From Saccoglossus kowalevskii (lineage: Eukaryota; Hemichordata; Enteropneusta; Harrimaniidae): a DNA stretch of 25,476 nt. Both the position numbers and the translations under genes were made by a program. The stretch is taken from contig NW_003153752.1 in the NCBI RefSeq assembly GCF_000003605.2, positions 201,289-226,764 of the forward strand. The letters run 5' to 3'. This document shows positions 13,101-20,532 of the stretch, one piece after another; within the stretch, counting starts at the first letter, position 1; every line of letters starts with the position of its first letter. The notes below the pieces were generated by a model that did not search any database, was not told the DNA's origin, and saw only the letters and a program-made list of their open reading frames with translations.

Positions 13101-16100
13101 CAGTTTCTTTCAGCGTACTAAATTATGCCTTACATATATGCCACAAATGTGGCTTTCCAATGATGGGAACTGTTACCTGGCACAAAACATTTATTTTATT
13201 ATTTTTTTTCAAAAAAAAAAAAAACGTAACGCGCATTGATCATTGTGTATAAATACATTTAGTCTTACTTCCTCTACTATTATATTTATTGTTTTATATT
13301 TCAGTGGTAAGTTTATGAACGCACGCGGTGTTTCAGTATAAATAAGCTTATCATCGACCCATATCGACGGCCCAATACAGTTCCTCGCACCTGTTGTTCT
13401 CCGCACTAAGCTGTAGCATGACTCACTGAATCCATGTTGACTGTGATTCAACAACCCTGGGTCGTCTTTTGTAATTTATCAACCATGTTTAATTTTGATT
13501 TTGTATATTGTTATAATTAAATGTATGTATTTATCCATACGTGCCATCTGGTGTTGATGTACAGCGCGTGACGTGGGCAATGCGATAATTAATTTTCCCA
13601 TTACGTCATATTCCATATAATGGATAGTTAAGTGTTTCCAGTTGATGATAGTTTGGGCCGTCGGCTCCGATAAACTCCGATATTTTATTGATATTTGAGT
13701 GCGCCCCACCTTGCATGCACAGTTCGAGTTTGAAGTGCGGCACAGTTCATGTGAAAGGCACTTGTTGTAGTAAATGCAGTGGTGGACAATAGTTCAAATT
13801 CATTCGAATTCTATATTTGAAAAAAAATCTGTGTTTCACTAATATTTATCATGGATTAACAAACTAAATTAAAGTCGCCGCTCGACTCTGGAACATCGAT
13901 ATCCAGCAGTTTACATCATTTTGTCAAATGTACATTCTGTGTACGTCCTTTGTTTTTCCAGGTAATTTCGAAGACAGGTTGCCAAATGCGAAATAACATG
14001 CCAATAATCTTCTCCCTCTAGATACCTTGATGATATTGTGGCATTATGAGATTTTAATAACGCATTTGAATGAATAATTTCATTGCAATAGGTGTGCAAC
14101 TGTGTCGTAATCAATACAGTAGCCTGAGCTGCGGTCGCGAATGTAGATGAATTTACATTGACTTAAAGCGCGGCTGTCGTCGCACTGGGCTTGTGCGACA
14201 TTAGTGTTGATAAAACATTGATTTTTCCACAATCTAATGGAAATCACAAGTATGAGGTTTGACCTGGGCGCGAATTATCGAGTGACTTCTTCGATATGTT
14301 CCAACCACCTAAAAAATACCTAATTAAAGCTTCGTAACTCCTCAGTTTGTACTCGTTGATCTGCGCAACAGTCAACGTCGCCATCTTGGTTTATATAAGA
14401 CCCATATATCTTGCGCATGCGTGGCGCGACGAGTACCACCCTTTAAAAACCACGATAGTCCGGAGAAGTTTCATTTTTTTGTATCGCACTGTTTTAGCTG
14501 AGTATTAGAGAATAGCATTGTTATTTTACCGAATTATATTATGACCTGACTGATGTCTTCTCTTAGTAAGTTCCTGTCAGCAGCGCATTTTCCCACAAAA
14601 GGAAGAGTATCTTTAAATCGGGAGAATTCGCTAGATTTAGAAACAAATGTACGTTTTAATCAGGAGAAAATTACTCGGTACAAAGACGTTTTTTGACAAC
14701 CCGAAGATGCACAATTGACGAGGCCCGTTTGCGTTTAAAACAGCCAAGCAGTAAACTATCCATTCGTTACAGTATGGGTTACCAACTTGAATGTTCCAAA
14801 ACAAGTCTTTTTTCTAAACTCATTTGTTTTCACCTACACAATTCATTTGGAGATTTGTAAAAAATGAAGCACTTTAATGAATACTAACTGTGAGAATGTC
14901 TCTTTGTTTGGAGATAATCCCCATTTCGGAGGCTAGCCTTGCTGTCTATTCCGTCAATAAATCGCCTCACCGATACGACTTGCATTATTTTAATTAATAC
15001 GATGATTACATTGTTTTCAGAATACCCTCCTCGCATAAAAGTTTATTTCCAAGTATATGGCTATTATACATATGATAACAATGCCTTGGTATTCGCTATA
15101 TACTAGTAGCAAACTTACCTTCGTCGAGATCACGCGTACCAAAGTAAAACTGAATATCTCTTTCTTTCAAATTATGATGGAACTGAAAATAAATAAATAA
15201 ATCGGATTATAATTTAATTATACTGGGTTCGTAGATTAGTGGATCGTATTATCGTTCACACTCCACATTCGCAGATTCAGTAATATCATTACTGCAACTT
15301 TGAAAAGTTTCCTAGGAAATGTTTTTGTTGATGTCATTATTGTTGTCCATGTTATAAATAACAAATAACACAGCACAAGAGAGTGTACCTGATTGGTTAC
15401 ACAACACTGACGTATCAAATTTAAATATGCTTCAACTCAACTAGATCATTGCGCAGTTCGCAAATAATGGTCGAGATCATATACCCTAGTAGAAAGGCAC
15501 TAGGATCTTTGACGAGACGTTTTATATCCATTCAAAGAGCATTTAGTGGGGGGAATTGGGGATTTGTAAGGTACTTGAGACAAATTCAAGTTTGTCGGGG
15601 TGGTTCCTGAAAATATTTTCATTAGTACATGGGGTAACGGAAGTTATGATATATAATGTTCAGGGAGTGATGTTTCACATATATCCATTTAAAAATTATA
15701 ATTGCTGTATGAAGATTCCTTTGGGATTTTGATGTAATTTAACTGAATCCTAAAAGTATTAAAATTTCATCAGTTGTTTTCATGCGTTCCTTGGTCATTT
15801 TTATTTAAACTTGGTATGAGCATAACACAATGATTTACTGAAGTTTCTTTTGTGATTCAATTTATAAGGACTGACTAGAGGCCATGTCGGTTTTATTTTC
15901 ACGTGTTGACCATTTCTCTGATGTATCTTGACTGATATTTGCTCAAAATAGGCACAAAGACATGATTTAACGGTATTCATGTGTACATTAGTTTAAACTA
16001 GTCATTTGTAGTTTCTCAAGTGTACCTGGTCCGTTAGACTTATTTGGTTTTAAAGGGCATCGATGCTAAATTGTTTTGTATTATTCATCACAATCGCGGC

Positions 16101-17240
16101 TTCCGTAAAATTGTAGTCGTATTTCCAAATGTTTTATAAAAAGACTGCATTGCATATTTTAACCTAGCTAATTAACCGACCATGTCATTCAGTTCTGTGG
16201 CGTAGAGCATTTGATTAAATAAACTGAATTTCAGATAATTTAAGGCACAGCTGTAACAATTCTGAGTCCATTATTTATTCAATCATTAATTTCAACGCAA
16301 TACGTCAGAATAATGAACACCAAATCTCAACCTTGAACTTCCGATATCTAACATGAAGACCGCCAAGTGTACGTGGTACTGACACTGGCTAGTTAGAGTC
16401 ATTTGCCTGAAAGTAAATTGTATTACTTTAAATGAACTGCTTTCCACCTTTATCAAGGCGACAAAAACAACGTCAGTGTGCTATTGTTACTGTAAGTGGC
16501 TACGATATGTACGGCATACAATTGTCAATGGGGGTCATTGAATAATGGTTTGTTACGAGTCATGAGACGCCCGGTCGGTGTACAGTGGTCATGCAGACAC
16601 GGTGGGAAAGGGATCGGATGGGAAAGGGAAATAATGCGCATGGCAGTACCGACGCGTTAGCATGGCTCTTATGGGATACATGTTGTCTGGAATTGAAGTC
16701 TGACTGTACTGCATCACTAATCACATTCGCCCACAAACTTCCCTACGTGTACGTATACTGTTTGTAAGTTATTTACATACCCAACAAATTCACCTGCAAG
16801 CATTTCGACCGTGAAATATCAGTCGGCTGTGTCGGGGAGACTTAAATTAAAATACGTGTTTGCAAGTGCCAAGGACAGTCGTGGGTGTTATTCCTTAATT
16901 ATAACGCATCTCCAATTTAATTGAATAAAATAGTAAATACGTCTGTTATTAACGTCACGGATTTGTTTCACAATCACTAATATTGGGGTAGATTACTGTA
17001 ATTGGGTTAATAGTTCTGGAACGAGGATAAAACCAGCCAGGTGGACTTGCTGAAAACTGATGTGATATATTTTCATCGTATTTTACCACTGTATAATATG
17101 CAGTCTGAATTATATATATCCTTTCTTACCTGTAGTCCTGCTACGTCTACTGACGATTTAGCTAATGATGGCTTTGATAGGCACAACAGACAGTATATCA
17201 CGACCAATACGACACAGTTCAAGCAGCGCGTTAGATCCAT
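918..17240 (-). CDS. Membrane-anchored ADAMTS-like zinc metalloprotease, 14 coding exons, complete (820 aa)
   Basis: Joined minus-strand exons: 17240-17130, 15182-15119, 12062-11788, 11206-11074, 10093-9960, 9701-9624, 9211-9087, 8676-8530, 7663-7529, 5915-5747, 4187-4086, 3743-3121, 2404-2226, 1105-918. All introns are GT..AG and every phase matches. Domains: signal peptide (1-27), M12B prodomain (about 38-203) ending RTKR, catalytic domain (204 to about 400) with zinc site HEIGHNLGMRHDG at 351-363 and Met-turn Met375, ADAMTS-type disintegrin-like domain (about 400-502), acidic linker (507-537), Gly-Tyr-Pro-Gln repeats (563-673), TSP1 (about 699-758), transmembrane helix (774-795), tail (796-820). 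All catalytic residues are present, so it should be an active, furin-activated endopeptidase acting at the cell surface or on extracellular matrix. The substrate cannot be told. The family normally lacks a membrane anchor; that and the repeat linker are the odd features. MIG-17-like proteases are the closest alternative label. Confidence 0.9.
1106..2225 (-). other. Intron 13
   Basis: Non-coding DNA between the TSP1 exon and the transmembrane exon. It holds one MITE copy (about 1798-1990). A minus ORF at 1567-1797 is intronic and has no domain. Confidence 0.7.
1798..1990. mobile_element. MITE family 1, copy A (decayed left end)
   Basis: It shares the core 'aaaagactttttgggtgtt', the 'ggaatttattttca' stretch and the right end 'aagtattttacagta' with the copies at 4290, 5384 and 8303. 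The left inverted repeat is degraded. Non-autonomous; no transposase ORF. Confidence 0.7.
2226..2404 (-). CDS. Exon 13: thrombospondin type-1 module
   Basis: 179 nt, acceptor GGTTTCAG, donor gtgagt, phases 2 and 1. It begins WIVGDYSNCSAECSGGNKT, continues RTVTCAWYNS, and ends ESCNNLPCF. The W..G.YS.CS..C.GG...R.V.C...C...PC pattern with six cysteines is a TSP1 repeat, closest to the C-terminal type found in ADAMTS proteins. Three N-glycosylation sites are present (NCS, NKT, NST). Confidence 0.92.
2405..3120 (-). other. Intron 12
   Basis: It lies between the repeat exon and the TSP1 exon. Reading from exon 12 it begins with the weak donor GTCAGT, an in-frame TGA at 3056-3054 and AATAAA at 3010-3005. 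A (TTTA)n run lies at 2424-2440. Nothing else coding was seen. Confidence 0.65.
3005..3010 (-). terminator. Candidate intronic polyadenylation signal AATAAA
   Basis: Minus-strand AATAAA lies 44 nt after the read-through stop of exon 12. Together with the weak GTCAGT donor it could give a shorter transcript that ends before the TSP1 and transmembrane exons. Confidence 0.4.
3121..3743 (-). CDS. Exon 12: end of disintegrin-like domain, acidic linker and tandem repeats
   Basis: 623 nt, phases 0 and 2; residues 492-699. It starts WCKKGICEYKP, follows with an acidic run (QDEDEEEWW, SEWDEDDEY) and then Gly-Tyr-Pro-Gln repeats rich in Gln, Asn, Pro and Glu. There are no cysteines after the first segment, so this part is probably an extended, disordered stalk. 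In family members a TSP1 module would normally sit here. The donor is GTCAGT, weaker than the others; read-through adds 22 residues before a TGA at 3056-3054. Confidence 0.9.
3198..3530 (-). repeat. In-frame tandem repeats of 36 and 45 bp in exon 12
   Basis: Eight units of 12, 15, 12, 15, 15, 12, 15 and 15 codons. The long unit is GYPQDQYNPETGDNT, the short one GYPQDQNNPENF. Unit lengths are multiples of three, so the coding frame is kept, and shadow frames on both strands stay open as well. A divergent unit (GYQQPTDYNPGA) precedes and GYPPEEQ follows. Confidence 0.95.
3781..3801. repeat. (CAATT)n microsatellite in intron 11
   Basis: Four consecutive CAATT units lie just upstream, on the gene's strand, of the exon 12 acceptor. 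Intron 11 (3744-4085) is otherwise featureless. Confidence 0.9.
4086..4187 (-). CDS. Exon 11: second half of the disintegrin-like domain
   Basis: 102 nt, phase 0 on both sides, acceptor TTTAACAG, donor gtgaat. It is too short to stand out as an ORF and was found by phase and motif. It encodes EKCLKLRCF, then FCLTNPQPPLDGTSCGSEK. This joins to WCKKGIC in exon 12 and gives the LDGTxCGxxKWCxxGxC signature of ADAMTS disintegrin-like domains. Confidence 0.93.
4290..4487. mobile_element. MITE family 1, copy B (best preserved ends)
   Basis: About 198 bp. The ends are perfect inverted repeats CTGTAAAATACTTTATTTT flanked by TA, as expected of Tc1/mariner-type insertions. Inside are repeated 'ggaatttattttc' segments and a right half 'cagtgaaaatagcgaaaataaag'. 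No coding capacity. Confidence 0.85.
5095..5245. mobile_element. Foldback element family 2, divergent copy
   Basis: Shares 'ttcactggatttaaaattcac' (split here by two changes) and 'agaattaaaacc' with the element at 6716-6896. The ends are imperfect. Confidence 0.45.
5384..5576. mobile_element. MITE family 1, copy C
   Basis: The left end TACTGTAAAATACTTTATTT is intact, followed by the family core 'ttttgggtgttttg' and 'ggattttattttcaatgaatca'. The right inverted repeat is mutated (aattaagtagtatac). Confidence 0.75.
5747..5915 (-). CDS. Exon 10: first half of the ADAMTS-type disintegrin-like domain
   Basis: 169 nt, phases 2 and 0. Residues 401-457 include SGCLNQLPSSG, PGLIYGTDQQCQMIYG and LGCTDVQISGE. 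The P...Y..D.QCQ..YG....C pattern is that of ADAMTS, not the RGD-loop disintegrin of classical ADAMs. Confidence 0.92.
5916..7528 (-). other. Intron 9
   Basis: It lies between the catalytic and disintegrin-like exons. It holds foldback family 2 (6716-6896) and a CTAAG-rich patch (about 7313-7430). No further exon was found, and the flanking phases (2/2) already match. Confidence 0.65.
6716..6896. mobile_element. Foldback element family 2
   Basis: Ends 'atgggtttaaatt' and 'aattaacccat' are inverted. Just inside, 'attcagtgggttttaaattc' pairs with 'attaaaacccagtgaat'. About 180 bp, AT-rich, no ORF; a MITE-like hairpin. Confidence 0.65.
7529..7663 (-). CDS. Exon 9: rest of zinc motif and Met-turn
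   Basis: 135 nt, phases 2 and 2. It continues the motif as NLGMRHDGD, with His361 as third zinc ligand, then CADRVNIMTG with Met-turn Met375, then EKWSWCSDAAIKQFL, which closes the catalytic domain. An ORF that runs on past the acceptor up to 7806 is intron read-through. Confidence 0.95.
7664..8529 (-). other. Intron 8
   Basis: It separates the two halves of the zinc-binding motif and contains MITE family 1 copy D. Confidence 0.7.
8303..8505. mobile_element. MITE family 1, copy D (longest hairpin)
   Basis: Starts TACTGTGGAATACTTTATTT and ends 'aaataaagtattctacagta'. Inside, 'ttttcgctggaatt' and 'aaaattaatttc' type blocks are mirrored by 'cagcgaaaataaattcca' and 'agcgaaaataaag', so the stem exceeds 40 nt. 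The ends are bounded by TA. Confidence 0.83.
8530..8676 (-). CDS. Exon 8: active-site helix with HEIGH
   Basis: 147 nt, phases 2 and 2. It encodes residues 307-356, including GLAYKYGACNPGAMYSISED and LTLAHEIGH. His351 and His355 are zinc ligands and Glu352 is the catalytic base. The split codon at the 3' end forms Asn356, so the intron cuts the zinc motif in two. Confidence 0.95.
8677..9086 (-). other. Intron 7
   Basis: 410 nt, AT-rich, nothing else seen. Intron 6 (9212-9623) is similar in size and equally plain; a plus ORF at 9159-9416 is a shadow of exon 7 plus intron 6. Confidence 0.6.
9087..9211 (-). CDS. Exon 7: catalytic domain, third segment
   Basis: 125 nt, phases 0 and 2. The acceptor is AAATAG and the donor is gtaata. 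Residues 266-307 include ADTSLNRFRNYM and HFDIAALITR. The last matches the HfD.A.LlTR strand before the active-site helix. Confidence 0.9.
9624..9701 (-). CDS. Exon 6: catalytic domain, second segment
   Basis: 78 nt between acceptor TATATTTCAG and donor gtatgt, phase 0 on both sides. It encodes 26 residues, VAALYDDDSLG followed by VDITLYLTKLEIIAG, the V..LY.......I.I.LT.LEI helix-strand segment of reprolysins. Confidence 0.92.
9960..10093 (-). CDS. Exon 5: furin site and start of the catalytic domain
   Basis: 134 nt, entered in phase 1 and left in phase 0. It encodes residues 195-239. RTKR at 200-203 is a furin-type cleavage site that would release the prodomain. The mature protease then begins SSYGPHYVELQVVADSTMY, the usual YVEL.VVAD first strand of reprolysins, and runs on to AQYILSMLNG. 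Confidence 0.95.
10094..11073 (-). other. Intron 4
   Basis: It lies between the prodomain and furin-site exons. ORFs at 10584-10862 (plus) and 10668-10892 (minus) overlap each other, have no recognisable domain and are not needed to keep the frame. Intron 5 (9702-9959) is short and plain. Confidence 0.55.
11074..11206 (-). CDS. Exon 4: end of the prodomain
   Basis: Acceptor TTTTTAG and donor gtaagt bound 133 nt, phases 0 and 1. It encodes residues 151-194: GLIMYGNYTVYIQPV, then an acidic stretch and HIIHRRS. This matches the GLI...Y.I.P...HIIYRR pattern at the end of ADAM and ADAMTS prodomains. Confidence 0.92.
11207..11787 (-). other. Intron 3
   Basis: 581 nt, no supported feature. The minus ORF at 11431-11667 has no acceptor or phase that would fit between exons 3 and 4, which join directly in phase 0. 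Confidence 0.6.
11788..12062 (-). CDS. Exon 3: main part of the M12B prodomain
   Basis: 275 nt, entered in phase 1 and left in phase 0 at TTG|gtaagt. It encodes residues 59-150, with VPEYEIVKPER, INAFGEDFLLDTRPN and KLLSPGFHIHY, the standard prodomain core (Pep_M12B_propep). Cys128 in NPCYYG is the likely latency cysteine. One NGST glycosylation site is present. Confidence 0.93.
14244..14384 (-). CDS. Short ATG-led ORF in intron 2, possible first exon
   Basis: Minus-strand AACCAAGATGG is a good start context. The ORF reads MATLTVAQINEYKLRSYEAL and then runs to a stop, 46 codons in all. Possible donors lie after about 22 codons (AG|gtattt) and at AG|gtggtt. The first 22 residues look like a genuine N-terminus, the rest less so. 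I do not recognise it. It could be the first exon of an embedded gene, an alternative first exon, or chance. Confidence 0.25.
   Translation of the reverse strand: MATLTVAQINEYKLRSYEALIRYFLGGWNISKKSLDNSRPGQTSYL
14391..14425 (-). promoter_or_regulatory. Promoter-like patch with NRF-1-like site
   Basis: TGCGCATGCG at 14412-14421 is close to the NRF-1 consensus, set in locally CpG-rich sequence. A TATATAA-like stretch lies at 14392-14399, nearer the ATG than a TATA box should be. Both lie just upstream of the ATG at 14384 on the minus strand. Confidence 0.3.
15119..15182 (-). CDS. Exon 2: start of the prodomain
   Basis: Acceptor TTATTTTCAG and donor gtaagt bound 64 nt, phases 0 and 1. It reads 21 residues including QFYFGTRDLDE, which runs into VPEYEIV of exon 3. 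The YFGT...VPEYE pattern is typical of ADAMTS prodomains. Confidence 0.9.
15183..17129 (-). other. Intron 1
   Basis: About 1.95 kb. ORFs at 15236-15418 (minus) and 16585-16767 (plus) have no recognisable features. Exons 1 and 2 join directly in phase 0. Confidence 0.55.
17130..17240 (-). CDS. Exon 1: start codon and signal peptide
   Basis: ATG at 17240-17238 opens 37 codons. Residues 1-27 form a typical signal peptide: MDLTRC, a hydrophobic core VVLVVIYCLLCL, then a Ser/Pro/Ala stretch ending Ser-Leu-Ala, a good signal peptidase site. The exon ends at CAG|gtaag in phase 0, which matches exon 2. No other signal-peptide exon with that phase was seen upstream of exon 2. A 5' UTR exon may start near 17290, where a TTTCAG acceptor-like site sits on the minus strand. 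Confidence 0.8.
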
Positions 17241-20224
17241 TATGACGACCGACCTAGAAGTGGGCGACTGGTGTCTGAAATATGACTGTTCATCGACTCT
17301 CTACCCGAGCACTGATTCATCTGTAACACGTTGCTCATAATATCACCATGATTTGTCCTATGCATAATCCGTGTTTTGTGTTTAACAAGCGTCAGCTGGA
17401 GCCATAGGTGTGATGTCATCCACTGTACAGAATTCGCTATCGGCGCGACCAGTAACCTTACACCGCTCGCTCTTTGCATATTCATAATGGCAAGCCTGTT
17501 ACACTTGGTTGGCGACAGTAAATCACCTCATTGGCCGACTCTGTTGTTACTAATGAGCCCCGAACATGGGAAAATACAGTTGCGGTATTGGAAACAAACA
17601 AATGTGTTAACACATATCACGCTTCCGTCCAGGGGTGGTTCGCTGTTTGGCATAATGTTAATACGATAACGTACAACCCCGACATAAAGCTGTAAACGTT
17701 TCGTTTAACTACGTAGCACACACCGCGTCATGAAAATTTATACTGCCGAAAACATTTTTATTCCGTGATTTTTCTAGCATATTTATCTTATCAATAAGAC
17801 GGGACAGCTTCTTCTCATGGTATGGGATAATATAACTACCTATCAGTGATTAGTAAGCGAAAATTTAAACTCAGTGTATGTAGCCATGTCTTTGTACAGT
17901 ATATATTGTAATGGCGTACTTACTGCATATAATATTTGCCTATCATATTAGTAATACGAATGACCCTCAGGAATGCATTCGCAACGACACCACCTGTTGC
18001 ACACTGTACATTACTTTCGGTGTCGATATTTCATTTCAGTTTATTCGACCCTTACTCATTCATGCATCAACTGTACATATTCTGGGTGGAGTGTTCGTCC
18101 GGGAAATTAGTTGTGACCTCTCTCTGCGTTCCGTGAATCTGAAATCCAGAAAACTTGATATGGATTACTATATTTTGCATTGTTGCCATGACAACAATGC
18201 CATTATTAATCTGTGACAAGTATTGTATTGCTCTGCCAGCCAATTTATTTTACCGCAATCCTAAACCGTGTTTGTAACAATATCATGTGCCCCGTCTGGT
18301 CCAATGCCACTGATCTAGGCACGTAAATACGTGTGCTGGTTCCACATTTTTTTTACCTACTGCTATCATCCGTGATTTTAGTCCAAGCTATTAAAGAACA
18401 CAATTTTGTTAGCAACAAAATTTATATTGAAATAAACATTTATAAATATTATAAAAATATTGCATGGGCTATTGCATGGTCGATTAGTTTCCAACCAGGG
18501 TGGATAATTATGAATTTTTTGGTCACAAAAATTAACCTAAATAAGTGTGAAATGATGTGCTAGTGTATATCTGGAGGTCATTAGTTGTTATCCTTTGTGT
18601 TGTTACATTATTTACCCATAATCTGTTATAATAATTGATCAATTTATCATTGTAATGTGTTTTTAATTTGAAGTCGTGCATCCAATCATTTGTATTATGT
18701 ATATACGAGTATGCGTCACACCTATTTTTGTGGGAAACTGCGGCCCGGGAGGCTAAACCCACCTCATGAAACAAACTTTCAAGAAAAAAAAAATCACCTC
18801 TTAAAGTGATTTAAACATAGCTTTGATTCCTGAATTTTTATCAAAAAAGGGACTCCTTGACCCTTGAAAATGTCAAAAAGGATCCCATTTCCCATTTTAA
18901 ATCATAATTTACAAACCATTGGGTGCCTCACATACCTGTTAATATATTTTTATTAGTGACCACCGGGATCAGTTCATCGCTAACCTTTAGTGTCTCACTT
19001 AGGTAAAACGTGTAGTATCTTACTACTCCCTTGTTAACTATTAGTCCTTTGTAACCCTTACTATCATTACTATGAGTGTATATCCTGCGAGTCCCATTCA
19101 CTATAGCATTCTGTGGCTTCCTGCGTGTCATAGAGTTTTCCGTAGGCACTCTATATTAAAACCTTACACCATGTGCATTCTTGCTAAAAAAATAATAGGC
19201 CCCTAGGGCTGGCAGCACATTGACAAATCATACCCCTTATTGCGGACGCAATGTGAATTTAGCACCACCTAAAGCAGACATATTGAAGAAAAAACACCCC
19301 CTATTTTTGCACTCAAGTGCAGTGTTATTAACTCAAACAAGCTACTTGTGGTTGCTGTGTATGCAACTCCTATTGTTGTCATTCGTTGTTTGATGAAGAA
19401 AGATAAGAAGTATTGACATGATTGTGAATATCAATATTTATTTGATAGTTTAATACACAATGCACACAACTTCGCCAGGATTCTTATTCCATCAGATACC
19501 ATTGCGCAATTTTATGTTCAGCTCCGATTGACTTTGACATGAATACAGGGCAGAAAACCCAGAAAACTAAACTTAAGAAAGCAGGAGCTGAAAGACGCGA
19601 CCCTCTCACTCAGGAACTTCAGGGGTACCTATGCTTGTATCAATATTTAAAATTAATCCCTCAAATGTGGGGAGGCCATTATAACTCTGGCCCTTATTGA
19701 CGGCACAATTAAGTGGAAAAAAAGATATTCATTAACACTAAAAACATACTGCCATATACTTAGAGAAAGGGTTTAAATTTGCGGGGGTTATTTGATTACA
19801 ACTAAGATGAAGATTAGGTGCAGGATCAAAATGTCACCCTGTATGACGGAATTGCTCCATACTTCTTAGTCCATAGCGGGCTTTAAAGAGTGAATATCAT
19901 GCTGGGATTTCAGCCTAGTATTTTATGGTTGTTACAGGATTAGGTCTACAGTATGTCTCAAATCATAGAGACATAAGGTAAGTCGCATAATAGTAGAACT
20001 AACCACCAAAGCCAAATTGTTGTTTTTGGCTTTTTTCAAGAAACGGGCGAGTACCATCCCTATACAAGAACAAATAATTTCATAGACGCAAAATCAATCG
20101 CATCTGATGATCAGATGTGATGCAAATATATAACATGGTTAATTTGGAAAATTGGGGCTATCAATTTGATTCAAAGACTACCAATGTCCGCCTTCGTTTT
20201 GATCATCGAGTGCCTTAAAATTCT
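17241..20224. other. Upstream region of the protease gene
   Basis: Should hold the protease promoter and 5' UTR; no clear TATA box was found close to the start codon. Scattered short ORFs on both strands (for example 17376-17669, 17911-18216 and 18333-18563 plus; 18532-18774 minus) have no domains. The best exon-like one is 18936-19152. Confidence 0.5.
18936..19152 (-). CDS. Weak exon candidate of unknown gene
   Basis: A minus-strand open frame of about 72 codons ends exactly at ACAG|gtatgtg, a good donor. It reads RRIYTHSNDSKGYKGLIVNK and then VRYYTFYLSETLKVSDELIP. The acceptor upstream (TTTTAATATAG) has a poor pyrimidine tract. No family recognised and no partner exon identified. Confidence 0.2.
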
Positions 20225-20455
20225 TCATCCGAATTCCGCGCTGTGTTTTTTATGCTTCCCTGGCACACATCTACAGTAGGCATATTTAATACTGCCTGCT
20301 TCTAGGACGAACAATTGGCAAGAGCCGCGATTGATAACTCTCAAATCGGTAGCCATCTTATCGATCTGTGCGAATGAGGCCGAGGCACGAAAGTGTGGAT
20401 GACTCAGGGGATGACTTTCCGTATGTTTGTAAACATAGTTTTTAACCTCCGCCAT
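20225..20455 (-). CDS. Unrecognised 76-aa protein, leftward from the divergent promoter
   Basis: ATG at 20455 in context CAGCAATGG, stop at 20227-20225. The protein begins MAEVKNYVYKHTESHPLSHP and ends with a Cys/His/Lys-rich segment, YAYCRCVPGKHKKHSAEFG. The last part faintly resembles a SWIM zinc finger (CxC...CxH), but the second Cys-x-His pair is missing, so this is speculative. No clear splice donor was seen. It could be a small single-exon gene, a broken copy of a larger gene, or the first exon of one. Confidence 0.35.
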   Translation of the reverse strand: MAEVKNYVYKHTESHPLSHPHFRASASFAQIDKMATDLRVINRGSCQLFVLEAGSIKYAYCRCVPGKHKKHSAEFG

Positions 20456-20532
20456 TGCTGGAGGTACGGGTCACGTGGTTACAAACGCAGAAATTGGTGT
20501 CGTCATAGGAGCCACATGTCATCGCAACAATG
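20440..20532. promoter_or_regulatory. Bidirectional promoter between divergent ATGGCGGAG starts
   Basis: Start codons at 20455 (minus) and 20530 (plus) are 74 bp apart, and CAATGGCGGAG is repeated in inverted orientation around each. Between them lie a CACGTG E-box (20472-20477) and a CGTCAT half-site. The ATGGCGG pentamer region resembles YY1 sites, which often overlap start codons of housekeeping genes. Confidence 0.5.

Larger units (their letters stand above)
12063..15118 (-). other. Intron 2 (about 3.1 kb)
   Basis: Largest intron of the gene. It carries a promoter-like patch and ATG-led ORF near 14244-14425. Other ORFs in it (12621-12845, 13209-13454, 13479-13709, 13911-14114, all minus) show no domains. 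A poly-A run lies at 13211-13223. Confidence 0.6.
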
